From assembly GCA_035289205.1 (NCBI GenBank), contig DATDXV010000030.1, forward strand, positions 1-8,813: a stretch of DNA of 8,813 bases, given 5' to 3'. The DNA is from DATDXV01 sp035289205 (lineage in GTDB: Archaea > Aenigmatarchaeota > Aenigmatarchaeia > Aenigmatarchaeales > DATDXV01). The notes beneath the pieces were generated by a model. The model ran no database searches. It had not been told where the DNA came from and was given only the letters and a program-made list of their open reading frames with translations. This document shows, one piece after another, positions 1 through 3,636 of this stretch. The position numbers and the translations under genes are program-made. Positions within the stretch are counted from its first letter, which is position 1. Each line of letters begins with the position of its first letter.

Positions 1-95
1 CAGATAAAGACAGGGCAGTAGGTTCAACGCCTCTGCTAATCAGGGACGGATCCCGCTACTACACGGGGAGGTTTATTGCTTATGTTTATGAGTAA
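1..95 (+). CDS. C-terminal end of an unidentified protein (5' end outside window)
   Basis: An open frame whose codons start at base 3 enters from the window edge and runs to TAA at 93-95, giving about 30 residues that end in TGRFIAYVYE. The stop overlaps the start of the pilin-like gene by 14 nt if that gene starts at 82, so the two are probably translationally coupled members of one operon. The tail contains a 'STPLLIRDGS' turn between two strand-like stretches. This loosely resembles the C-terminal regions of the pilin-like protein that follows and of the 8206-8667 product, so it may be another small surface or pseudopilin-like protein. Too little is present to name a family. Confidence 0.55.
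   Translation, partial: DKDRAVGSTPLLIRDGSRYYTGRFIAYVYE
64..72 (+). promoter_or_regulatory. Shine-Dalgarno site of the pilin-like gene
   Basis: GGGGAGGTT contains GGAGGT (67-72), a strong match to the archaeal 16S 3' end. It lies 9 nt before ATG 82, 3 nt before TTG 76 and 15 nt before ATG 88, so the spacing favours 82 as the start. Confidence 0.7.
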
Positions 96-615
96 GGGGC
101 AGGCCAGCCTGATGGATATTGTGATGCTAGCTACGGCGATCTCCATAGTTGTTGTTATTGGGACGTTCTTCAACTCCCAGCAGCAGATCAACACAGAACA
201 GGCAAGGGAGTGGAGCGTTTATTCGCAGGCATCATTCACGACAGCTTCAAAGTACAGGGGAGATTTCTCTTCTGTCATAAAGGACATGAGGGATGCTTCC
301 CTGTCAGAGACAGTGCTTTTCTGGTTTTGCGAACAGGGCAGCAACCAGAGCTCGATAGAGAAGTCTGCTGTCGCAAGGGATATATTTGATCCAATCATCC
401 CAGAAAACTATCTCTTCATCTACTATGCAGAGGATTCAGTAAAAAGGGACGCGCTTTCCATAAACATAAACAACGGGCAGCAGGCTGTCTGCGCAAAGGA
501 GATACCCCTTGTATCGCAGGAGGTATCTTATATCTGTCCTTCAGGCCAGGTTCAGGGCGTTAAATTCCTCTTTGGCATGTGGCCCAAATGGAAGAAGTAT
601 CCGCTTGCCTGCTGA
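82..615 (+). CDS. Type IV pilin-like exported protein with class III signal peptide
   Basis: 177 residues from ATG 82. The N-terminus reads MFMSKG|QASLMDI followed by a hydrophobic helix (about residues 9-30). KG|Q-x-S-L is the archaeal prepilin-peptidase (class III) signal, cleaved after Gly6. The usual acidic residue at +5 is Met and Asp sits at +6, a mild departure from the QxSxE consensus. The processed protein would be anchored or assembled through its hydrophobic N-terminus, with the remainder outside the cell. After the helix comes a polar stretch and then a probable beta-rich domain (100-165) with four cysteines at 83, 137, 152 and 177, the last being the C-terminal residue. The start is chosen by the SD at 67-72. 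The gene overlaps the preceding partial gene. Whether it is a major pilin, minor pilin or pseudopilin cannot be told; no pilus ATPase or platform gene is in view. Confidence 0.75.
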   Translation: MFMSKGQASLMDIVMLATAISIVVVIGTFFNSQQQINTEQAREWSVYSQASFTTASKYRGDFSSVIKDMRDASLSETVLFWFCEQGSNQSSIEKSAVARDIFDPIIPENYLFIYYAEDSVKRDALSININNGQQAVCAKEIPLVSQEVSYICPSGQVQGVKFLFGMWPKWKKYPLAC

Positions 616-622
616 GCGATAG

Positions 623-630
623 TAATATAT
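623..630 (+). promoter_or_regulatory. TATA box of the coiled-coil small gene
   Basis: TAATATAT is centred 26 nt upstream of ATG 653, with a purine-containing GCGATAG just before it as a possible BRE. It lies just after the pilin-like stop codon. The distance predicts transcription starting at or next to the ATG, a leaderless mRNA. Confidence 0.55.
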
Positions 631-652
631 CCTCTCCAAGCATAGAAGTAGC

Positions 653-793
653 ATGTTCGCAAGAGGCTCTGATGTGGAGAATCTGAAGCAGATGGTGAAA
701 TCGCTCTCCAGGTCAGTTGAGGACCTGACAACAGAAGTGAACCTTCTCAGAAGGGAAGTTGACAGGATAAAGCAATCCCCCAAGCGCAGATAG
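653..793 (+). CDS. 46-residue coiled-coil protein
   Basis: ATG 653 to TAG 791-793 encodes 46 residues. Residues 8-39 form an unbroken heptad pattern: position a is Val at 8, 15, 22, 29 and 36, and position d is Leu at 11, 18, 25 and 32 and Ile at 39. The other positions are charged or polar, and the tail is basic (SPKRR). Five heptads with the same residue at every a position are very unlikely by chance, which is the main reason for calling so short a gene real. There is no signal peptide or membrane segment, so it should be cytoplasmic. It most likely self-associates as a dimer or trimer, or pairs with a partner coiled coil. It sits between the pilin-like gene and the nitroreductase with its own TATA box and no SD, implying leaderless expression. 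Function unknown; the basic tail could contact nucleic acid or membrane, which is inference only. Confidence 0.65.
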   Translation: MFARGSDVENLKQMVKSLSRSVEDLTTEVNLLRREVDRIKQSPKRR

Positions 794-801
794 AAATTTA
801 A
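794..801 (+). promoter_or_regulatory. TATA box of the nitroreductase gene
   Basis: AAATTTAA begins immediately after the stop codon of the coiled-coil gene and is centred 26 nt before ATG 824. There is no SD before that ATG, so the transcript is predicted to be leaderless. Confidence 0.55.
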
Positions 802-823
802 GCTGTCTTCGCCATCTATTCCC

Positions 824-1444
824 ATGCCATTATTCGGTTTTAGCAAGAGTTCAAAGGGATTGAAGAGGTATGAAGAACTAGCTAACTTGTTCTATACGAC
901 CCGCGACATAAAGAAATATTCTGCAAATGACGTAGACGAGGACACGGTAAGGAAGCTTATAGAGGCTGCTGTCCTTGCGCATAGCATGGGGGATGCGCAG
1001 CCATGGGAGTTTGTCATAGTCAGGGACGAGACAACCAAGAGGCATATTGTTGAAGCTTGCTATTCCCAGACATGGATGCTTAGGGCTCCTGTCCTGATTA
1101 TCGCATGCGTTAACAACAGGATTGAGAAAGGGATGTATGCTGAAAGAGGGGAGAGACTGTATGGCATACAGGATGTTGCATGCGCCATACAAAACCTAAG
1201 GCTTGCAGCAAGGGCATTCGGCCTTGGGACTGCATGGATAGGGGAGTTTGCCGAAGCCAGAGTGTCCGCCGCGGTCCATTGCGACCAGTATCATAGGCCC
1301 TGCGCGATAATAACAGTCGGCTGGCCTGTTGAGAAGCCTAAGGCTCCATTCAGGCACTCTGTTGATGAAGTGATGAATTATGAGGAGATTGGGCAGTCTG
1401 AGTTCCACAAGACTGTAATGAAGGCAAAAACAAAAAGAGTTTAA
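824..1444 (+). CDS. Nitroreductase-family FMN oxidoreductase
   Basis: 206 residues, the usual single-domain length. Family landmarks in order: TTRDIKKYS (25-33), matching the N-terminal RxSxRxF-type FMN phosphate contact; a helix then 'AHSMGDAQPWEFVIV' (52-66), equivalent to the APSxxNxQPWxFvvv flavin segment; 'YGIQDVACAIQNLRLAARAFGLGTAWIGEF' spread over 113-142, equivalent to the D-xx-A-A-QN-LxLAAxxxGLGxxWiG core; and 'CAIITVGWPVEKP' (160-172), the closing strand and turn. Members are FMN-dependent homodimers that take electrons from NAD(P)H to reduce nitroaromatics, quinones or other small molecules; the physiological substrate cannot be read from sequence. It is cytoplasmic with no signal peptide. 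The lysine-rich tail after residue 195 is not part of the fold. It converges on the minus-strand small gene, with 14 nt between the stops, and is predicted to be a leaderless single-gene transcript. Confidence 0.9.
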   Translation: MPLFGFSKSSKGLKRYEELANLFYTTRDIKKYSANDVDEDTVRKLIEAAVLAHSMGDAQPWEFVIVRDETTKRHIVEACYSQTWMLRAPVLIIACVNNRIEKGMYAERGERLYGIQDVACAIQNLRLAARAFGLGTAWIGEFAEARVSAAVHCDQYHRPCAIITVGWPVEKPKAPFRHSVDEVMNYEEIGQSEFHKTVMKAKTKRV

Positions 1445-1453
1445 AAAATAAAA
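1442..1453 (-). terminator. U-rich terminator of the minus-strand ftsZ-side genes
   Basis: Read on the minus strand this is GTTTTATTTTTT, beginning 6 nt after the small gene's stop codon and overlapping the end of the convergent nitroreductase gene. Archaeal RNA polymerase terminates on such T-tracts without needing a hairpin. Confidence 0.5.
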
Positions 1454-1458
1454 CTGGG

Positions 1459-1678
1459 TTAGCGTTTTCTTCTCTCGTAGAGAGTTACGCCTTCTGTAGA
1501 GATTCCCATTAGAAGAGCCTCTGAGGGAGTATGCCAACTGTTCATATCTTCGTCGCCTTTCAGGCTTTCAGCCTCTTCATAGAAGGGACCCAGAGCCATC
1601 GGGCTTGCTATGAGTTCTATTCTAGTCCTCGTCGACGATGACATACTCAACATCCTCTATTACGAAATGCTCTTCCAT
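1459..1678 (-). CDS. Small gene in two frames: possible +1 frameshift or broken gene (72 residues if joined)
   Basis: Two minus-strand frames abut. Frame A starts at ATG 1678 and gives an acidic 18-mer (MEEHFVIEDVEYVIVDED) stopping at TAG 1622-1624. Frame B is open from ATG 1653/1644 through 1622 to TAA 1459-1461 and continues RIELIASPMALG...SLKGDEDMNSW...EGVTLYERRKR. If one base is skipped at GAC-U-AGA the join reads ...YVIVDED-RIELIASP..., a smooth 72-residue acidic protein. This is either a programmed +1 shift at the UAG, a real frameshift mutation, or an assembly error. An alternative is that B is a separate gene starting at ATG 1644, for which GAGG lies 9 nt upstream; its first residues (MSSSTRTR) are then an out-of-frame reading of A. 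A TATA-like TTATTTTA (1705-1712) lies 30 nt upstream of ATG 1678. No family recognised; no membrane segment. Confidence 0.5.
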
Positions 1679-1686
1679 AGTTACCA

Positions 1687-1764
1687 CTAGTTGTTCTTGT
1701 TCGGTAAAATAAGGAAGAAGAGGGCCTCTTCTTCGCCTTCAGGCCCCCTCTTTTTTACTTCCAT
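1687..1764 (-). CDS. Possible 25-residue ORF directly downstream of ftsZ
   Basis: ATG 1764 lies 5 nt beyond the ftsZ stop codon, and AGGT overlapping the end of ftsZ is a possible SD 7 nt before it. The product is MEVKKRGPEGEEEALFFLIL followed by PNKNN, ending 8 nt before the next gene's start. Codons 10-17 consist of the inverted repeat described separately, so the run EGEEEALFF may merely reflect the hairpin. It could be a leader-type peptide or not translated at all. Low confidence. Confidence 0.25.
   Translation of the reverse strand: MEVKKRGPEGEEEALFFLILPNKNN
1705..1712 (-). promoter_or_regulatory. TATA-like element upstream of the small two-frame gene
   Basis: TTATTTTA on the minus strand is centred 30 nt before ATG 1678. 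The same U-rich stretch immediately follows the hairpin at 1714-1734 and could alternatively be the release tract of an ftsZ terminator. Confidence 0.35.
1714..1734 (-). terminator. Inverted repeat, likely ftsZ terminator or attenuator hairpin
   Basis: GAAGAAGAGG (1714-1723) and CCTCTTCTTC (1725-1734) are perfect 10-base arms around one base. As RNA this would be at least an 8-bp stem with a 5-nt loop. It lies 36 nt past the ftsZ stop and is followed on the minus strand by CTTATTTTA. A second stem using GGGCCT (1722-1727) and AGGCCC (1741-1746) shares bases with it, so the two cannot form together. Confidence 0.5.
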
Positions 1765-1769
1765 CTTTC

Positions 1770-2921
1770 TTACCTTAGCAAGACTGGTATACCAAGTTCG
1801 CTCTCTGCAGATCTTGCAGCCGCTTGTCTCTCGACTGGACCGAGCAAGTATGGCGACTTTACACCGGTTATTATTGCAATAACTTGCACCTTACCGGTAA
1901 ATTCTTGCATTATTCTTGCTCCCCATATCACCTGCGAATCTGCGCTGAGTCTCTTGGAGATTAGTTCACCAGCTTCGTTTATCTCAGCCAGCGTACAGTC
2001 AGGACCGCAGACCACATGCACCAGCGCTCCAGCCGCTCCTGAGTAATCTACCTCAAGCAGTGGGTGGTTCAGTGCCTTTAGCACAGCGTCCTTTATTCTA
2101 GCCTGTGAGTCAGACTCACCTACACAGATAGCCGATACCCCGCCGCATTTCATTATTGTCCTTACGTCAGCGAAGTCCAGGTTGACCAGAGATGGCACTG
2201 TGATTGTCTCGACAATACCCTTGATCATCATCGAGATCAATTCGTCCGCCAGCGCGAATGCTTGCGCGAGAGGCATATTTCCTGCGTACTCCAGCAGCTT
2301 CTGGTTCTCGATAACGACTACGGTGTCTGTTACATCTCTTAGTTTCCCGAGACCGTCCTCTGCCTTCTGGATTCTTGTTCCTTCCATCCTGAAAGGCATT
2401 GTAACGGCCCCGACTACGATTGCGCCCAGGCTCTTTGCGATTTCAGCAACCACAGGTGCAGATCCTGTTCCTGTGCCACCGCCCAGTCCGGCAGTGATAA
2501 AGACAAGGTCTACCCCCTCGAGAAGTTGCTTGATCTGAGTCCTCTGCTCTTCAGCGGACTTCTGTCCGACTTGCGGATATCCGCCAGCGCCGAGTCCCTT
2601 TGTTGTGTCTTTGCCGATCAAAAGCTTCTTGTGGGCCTTTGTTATTGACAAGTGCTTTGCGTCTGTGTTGAAGGCTATTATCTCGGAGCCAGCTGCTCCC
2701 ATTTCTGTTAGTCTTGTTACAGTGTTGCAACCGCCGCCACCGCAACCGACTACCATTATTTTTGCTTTGTGCATTTGTATGTCAAATTCTTCTTGCACCT
2801 TTGCTTCCCAGTCAACAGACTGAGTTTCATTGATTCTTCCCTGTACCCCTGGCGCAGCATAGGCTGATGCCGGCTGTCCACCAAAGGCCTTTTCGAATGC
2901 AGATCTTACTGCAGTATCCAT
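1770..2921 (-). CDS. ftsZ: Cell division GTPase FtsZ
   Basis: 383 residues, normal for an archaeal FtsZ. FtsZ is the tubulin-like GTPase that polymerises into the cytokinetic ring at mid-cell. After a variable N-terminal extension (about 1-52) the nucleotide-binding fold shows GCGGGGCN (59-66), NTDAKHL (85-91), the tubulin/FtsZ signature GGGTGTG (147-153) followed by SAP, and 'TMPFRMEGTRIQKAEDGL' around 174-191. The T7 loop NLDFAD (247-252) carries the acidic residues that complete the GTPase site of the neighbouring subunit. The C-terminal domain ends with a short ELGIPVLLR tail, as in many archaeal FtsZs. Archaea often have FtsZ1 and FtsZ2; I cannot assign the type safely. The start at 2921 is supported by AGGTGA 6 nt upstream. 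In many archaea ftsZ is followed by secE and spt5; neither is here, and only small unrecognised ORFs follow. Confidence 0.97.
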   Translation of the reverse strand: MDTAVRSAFEKAFGGQPASAYAAPGVQGRINETQSVDWEAKVQEEFDIQMHKAKIMVVGCGGGGCNTVTRLTEMGAAGSEIIAFNTDAKHLSITKAHKKLLIGKDTTKGLGAGGYPQVGQKSAEEQRTQIKQLLEGVDLVFITAGLGGGTGTGSAPVVAEIAKSLGAIVVGAVTMPFRMEGTRIQKAEDGLGKLRDVTDTVVVIENQKLLEYAGNMPLAQAFALADELISMMIKGIVETITVPSLVNLDFADVRTIMKCGGVSAICVGESDSQARIKDAVLKALNHPLLEVDYSGAAGALVHVVCGPDCTLAEINEAGELISKRLSADSQVIWGARIMQEFTGKVQVIAIITGVKSPYLLGPVERQAAARSAESELGIPVLLR

Positions 2922-2927
2922 AAAAAT

Positions 2928-2933
2928 TCACCT
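2928..2933 (-). promoter_or_regulatory. ftsZ: Shine-Dalgarno site of ftsZ
   Basis: AGGTGA on the minus strand, 6 nt before ATG 2921, is an exact match to the archaeal anti-SD. It shows that ftsZ mRNA has a leader, unlike its leaderless neighbours, and fixes the start codon. Confidence 0.75.
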
Positions 2934-2962
2934 ATTTTCAGATTTTTGTTTGTTATAACAGC

Positions 2963-2977
2963 GTGTGCCGGGCACAC
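2963..2977. promoter_or_regulatory. Perfect palindrome between ftsZ TATA box and start site (operator candidate)
   Basis: GTGTGCC / G / GGCACAC: two perfect 7-base arms around one base. Lying between the TATA box and the predicted transcription start of ftsZ, a protein bound here would block polymerase. A related GTGTGC...GCACA element lies 41 bp further upstream. Confidence 0.5.
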
Positions 2978-2978
2978 A

Positions 2979-2988
2979 TTTTAAAAGT
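2979..2988 (-). promoter_or_regulatory. ftsZ: TATA box of ftsZ
   Basis: The minus strand reads ACTTTTAAAATG with the core TTTTAAAA centred near 2983. A start about 26 nt downstream falls near 2957, giving a leader of roughly 36 nt that contains the SD. A second AT-rich palindrome, TGTTATAACA (2951-2960), is closer, but a start set by it would remove part of the SD, so the upstream box is preferred. Confidence 0.5.
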
Positions 2989-3002
2989 ACGAATGTGAAG
3001 CG

Positions 3003-3018
3003 GTGTGCATTGCGCACA
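3003..3018. repeat. Imperfect inverted repeat GTGTGC...GCACA upstream of ftsZ
   Basis: TGTGC (3004-3008) and GCACA (3014-3018) flank five bases. The half-site GTGTGC is shared with the perfect palindrome at 2963-2977. The two centres (3011 and 2970) are 41 bp apart, close to four helical turns, and bracket the ftsZ TATA box. Confidence 0.4.
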
Positions 3019-3027
3019 TCGACGTAT

Positions 3028-3045
3028 ATTTCGCGAAAGCGAAAT
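3028..3045 (+). repeat. 7-bp hairpin with GAAA tetraloop
   Basis: ATTTCGC (3028-3034), GAAA loop (3035-3038), GCGAAAT (3039-3045): a perfect stem closed by C-G around a GNRA-type loop on the plus strand. As DNA it lies directly before a TATA-like element and could equally be a protein-binding inverted repeat. Confidence 0.45.
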
Positions 3046-3046
3046 G

Positions 3047-3055
3047 CTTTTATAC
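3047..3055 (+). promoter_or_regulatory. Divergent promoter-like element (BRE + TATA)
   Basis: CTTTTATAC preceded by GCGAAATG resembles a good archaeal BRE/TATA pair pointing away from ftsZ. It predicts a start near 3077-3080. No convincing coding sequence follows; a structured RNA is the best guess for its product. Confidence 0.4.
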
Positions 3056-3077
3056 CCTCTTATGTGAACATATCCTT

Positions 3078-3290
3078 AGAGAAATAGACTTTTGAGTGAC
3101 CGGAAGAAACTCAGTTGTTTTGTGTCTCACACAAGATTGCCGTTTTGTGTGAATGTTCACGTTGACATTTGCCGATGTTAACGTTACACAAGGTTGTAGT
3201 AAGATATTCTTGATTAGTTGTATTTAAAGCGTTTACTATTGTCTAATCCATATATTGCAGAATATAATTTATCAGGTTTTTGAGAAGATT
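3078..3290 (+). ncRNA. Candidate structured RNA (hypothetical)
   Basis: Downstream of the divergent TATA-like element lie three successive stems: TGAGT/ACTCA (3093-3097 with 3109-3113), TTGTGT/ACACAA with a CTC loop (3120-3134), and a two-level hairpin in which TTGTGT (3145-3150) pairs with ACACAA (3186-3191), enclosing ACGTTGACAT (3159-3168) paired with ATGTTAACGT (3175-3184), one G-T pair, loop TTGCCG. GTTTTGTGT and TTGCCG each occur twice. Thymine runs near 3276-3293 could end it. No known RNA family fits; boundaries are guesses. Confidence 0.25.
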
Positions 3291-3318
3291 TTTGTTGGGA
3301 AATAATTAAATTATAGAG

Positions 3319-3378
3319 TTAGGGATTCTGAAATGATATGCTTACTGATTCTTCTTCCTCTTCTGCTGGCAATTTCAT
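3319..3378 (-). CDS. Possible 19-residue ORF coupled to the 28-residue ORF
   Basis: ATG 3378 overlaps the stop of the preceding minus-strand ORF as ATGA. The product is MKLPAEEEEESVSISFQNP, strongly acidic. It is supported only by the overlap with its neighbour and may be random sequence or the remnant of a longer gene. Confidence 0.15.
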   Translation of the reverse strand: MKLPAEEEEESVSISFQNP

Positions 3379-3461
3379 CTAACTACCGTTTCATACCCAC
3401 GATTTGTATTTACAAATATCTCTGTTCTTGTATGTTCCCATTCAGGCTCTCTTTTAGTCAT
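3375..3461 (-). CDS. Possible 28-residue ORF
   Basis: ATG 3461 to TGA 3375-3377 gives MTKREPEWEHTRTEIFVNTN followed by RGYETVVR, a charged, protein-like composition unusual for an AT-rich spacer. A TATA-like CTTAAATAG (plus coordinates 3482-3490) is centred 25 nt before the ATG, the same spacing as the leaderless genes in this window. An internal palindrome (3402-3417) lies within it. No family recognised. It could be a small protein, a gene fragment or chance. Confidence 0.25.
   Translation of the reverse strand: MTKREPEWEHTRTEIFVNTNRGYETVVR
3402..3417. repeat. 16-bp palindrome
   Basis: ATTTGTA (3402-3408), TT, TACAAAT (3411-3417): perfect 7-base arms with two central bases, lying in the AT-rich spacer upstream of the tRNA gene. 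It could be a regulator site; nothing ties it to a particular gene. Confidence 0.35.
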
Positions 3462-3497
3462 ACAAAATCATGGATGTAAAACTATTTAAGATGAATG

Positions 3498-3503
3498 TTT
3501 AAA
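3498..3503 (+). promoter_or_regulatory. TATA box of tRNA-Arg
   Basis: TTTAAA, within TGTTTAAAGG, is centred about 26 nt before the first base of the mature tRNA, the expected archaeal spacing. Confidence 0.55.
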
Positions 3504-3526
3504 GGGTCAGAGATAATCTATTTTAT

Positions 3527-3600
3527 GGGCCCGTAGCATAACCAGGATAGTGCAGTTGGCTTCGGACCAGCTGATGAGGGTTCAAATCCCTCCGGGCTCA
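3527..3600 (+). tRNA. tRNA-Arg (anticodon UCG)
   Basis: 74 nt folding into a full cloverleaf: acceptor GGGCCCG (3527-3533) with CGGGCTC (3593-3599), one G-T pair; D stem GCAT/GTGC (3536-3539, 3550-3553) with GG in the loop; anticodon stem GTTGG/CCAGC (3555-3559, 3567-3571) with loop CTTCGGA, giving anticodon UCG at 3562-3564, which reads CGA; four-base variable loop; T stem GAGGG/CCCTC (3576-3580, 3588-3592) around TTCAAAT. Discriminator is A3600 and CCA is not encoded. There is no intron. The acceptor and anticodon-loop sequences match archaeal tRNA-Arg(UCG). It delivers arginine to CGN codons, which are scarce here beside AGG. The dsbA-like gene's promoter follows immediately. Confidence 0.95.
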
Positions 3601-3605
3601 CTATC

Positions 3606-3614
3606 TTTATATAT
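3606..3614 (+). promoter_or_regulatory. TATA box of the DsbA-like gene
   Basis: TTTATATAT begins 6 nt after the tRNA and is centred 26-27 nt before ATG 3637. The distance predicts a leaderless transcript and supports 3637 as the true start. Confidence 0.6.
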
Positions 3615-3636
3615 AATCCGAAGCAGATTGTTGGGT

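Larger units (their letters stand above)
2922..3526. other. 605-nt gene-poor region between ftsZ and tRNA-Arg
   Basis: No ORF longer than about 48 codons is present on either strand. The ftsZ side holds its SD, TATA box and palindromes (2951-2960, 2963-2977, 3003-3018). The middle has a GAAA-loop hairpin (3028-3045), a plus-strand TATA-like CTTTTATAC (3047-3055) and a run of stems (3093-3191). From about 3200 to 3520 the sequence is distinctly AT-rich, with a 16-bp palindrome (3402-3417), two tiny minus-strand ORFs and the tRNA promoter. I see no recognisable RNA family, CRISPR repeat, insertion sequence or origin signature. Confidence 0.7.

Noticed and set aside
1722..1756. Plus-strand hairpin followed by six T, a bacterial-looking terminator
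   Set aside because: The nearest plus-strand gene ends at 1444, nearly 280 nt earlier, and the T-run lies just downstream of the minus-strand ftsZ stop; the structure is better explained as part of the minus-strand ftsZ 3' region.
1691..1882. Plus-strand 63-codon ORF and other long ORFs antisense to ftsZ, the nitroreductase, the dsbA-like gene and the 877-residue gene
   Set aside because: They lie opposite clearly recognisable genes, show no family motifs or proper starts, and reflect codon bias of the true genes.
3093..3113. Possible SRP (7S) RNA, suggested by CCGGAAG in a hairpin loop
   Set aside because: The conserved asymmetric and symmetric loops around GGAAG with a matching AGCA strand are missing, and the region is too short and AT-rich for an archaeal 7S RNA.
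3321..3350. C/D-box guide RNA suggested by CTGA and ATGATAT elements
   Set aside because: No proper box C (RTGATGA) is positioned to form a kink-turn with a terminal CTGA, and the spacing does not fit a C/D guide.
3333..3479. 48-codon plus-strand ORF with a signal-peptide-like leucine-rich start (MICLLILLPLLLAISS)
   Set aside because: The leucine run comes from a pyrimidine-rich stretch (TTCTTCTTCCTCTTC...), the rest has no domain character, and it is antisense to a better-looking minus-strand ORF. The TATA-like sequence upstream is unremarkable in AT-rich DNA.
3527..3600. tRNA-Arg as an integration site for a mobile element
   Set aside because: No second copy of the tRNA 3' end was seen and no integrase or other mobile gene is present. 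The genes on both sides look chromosomal.
3550..3636. N-terminal extension of the DsbA-like frame upstream of ATG 3637
   Set aside because: The extension would be translated from inside the tRNA-Arg gene and through the TATA box. ATG 3637 has the right promoter distance and starts just before the signal anchor.
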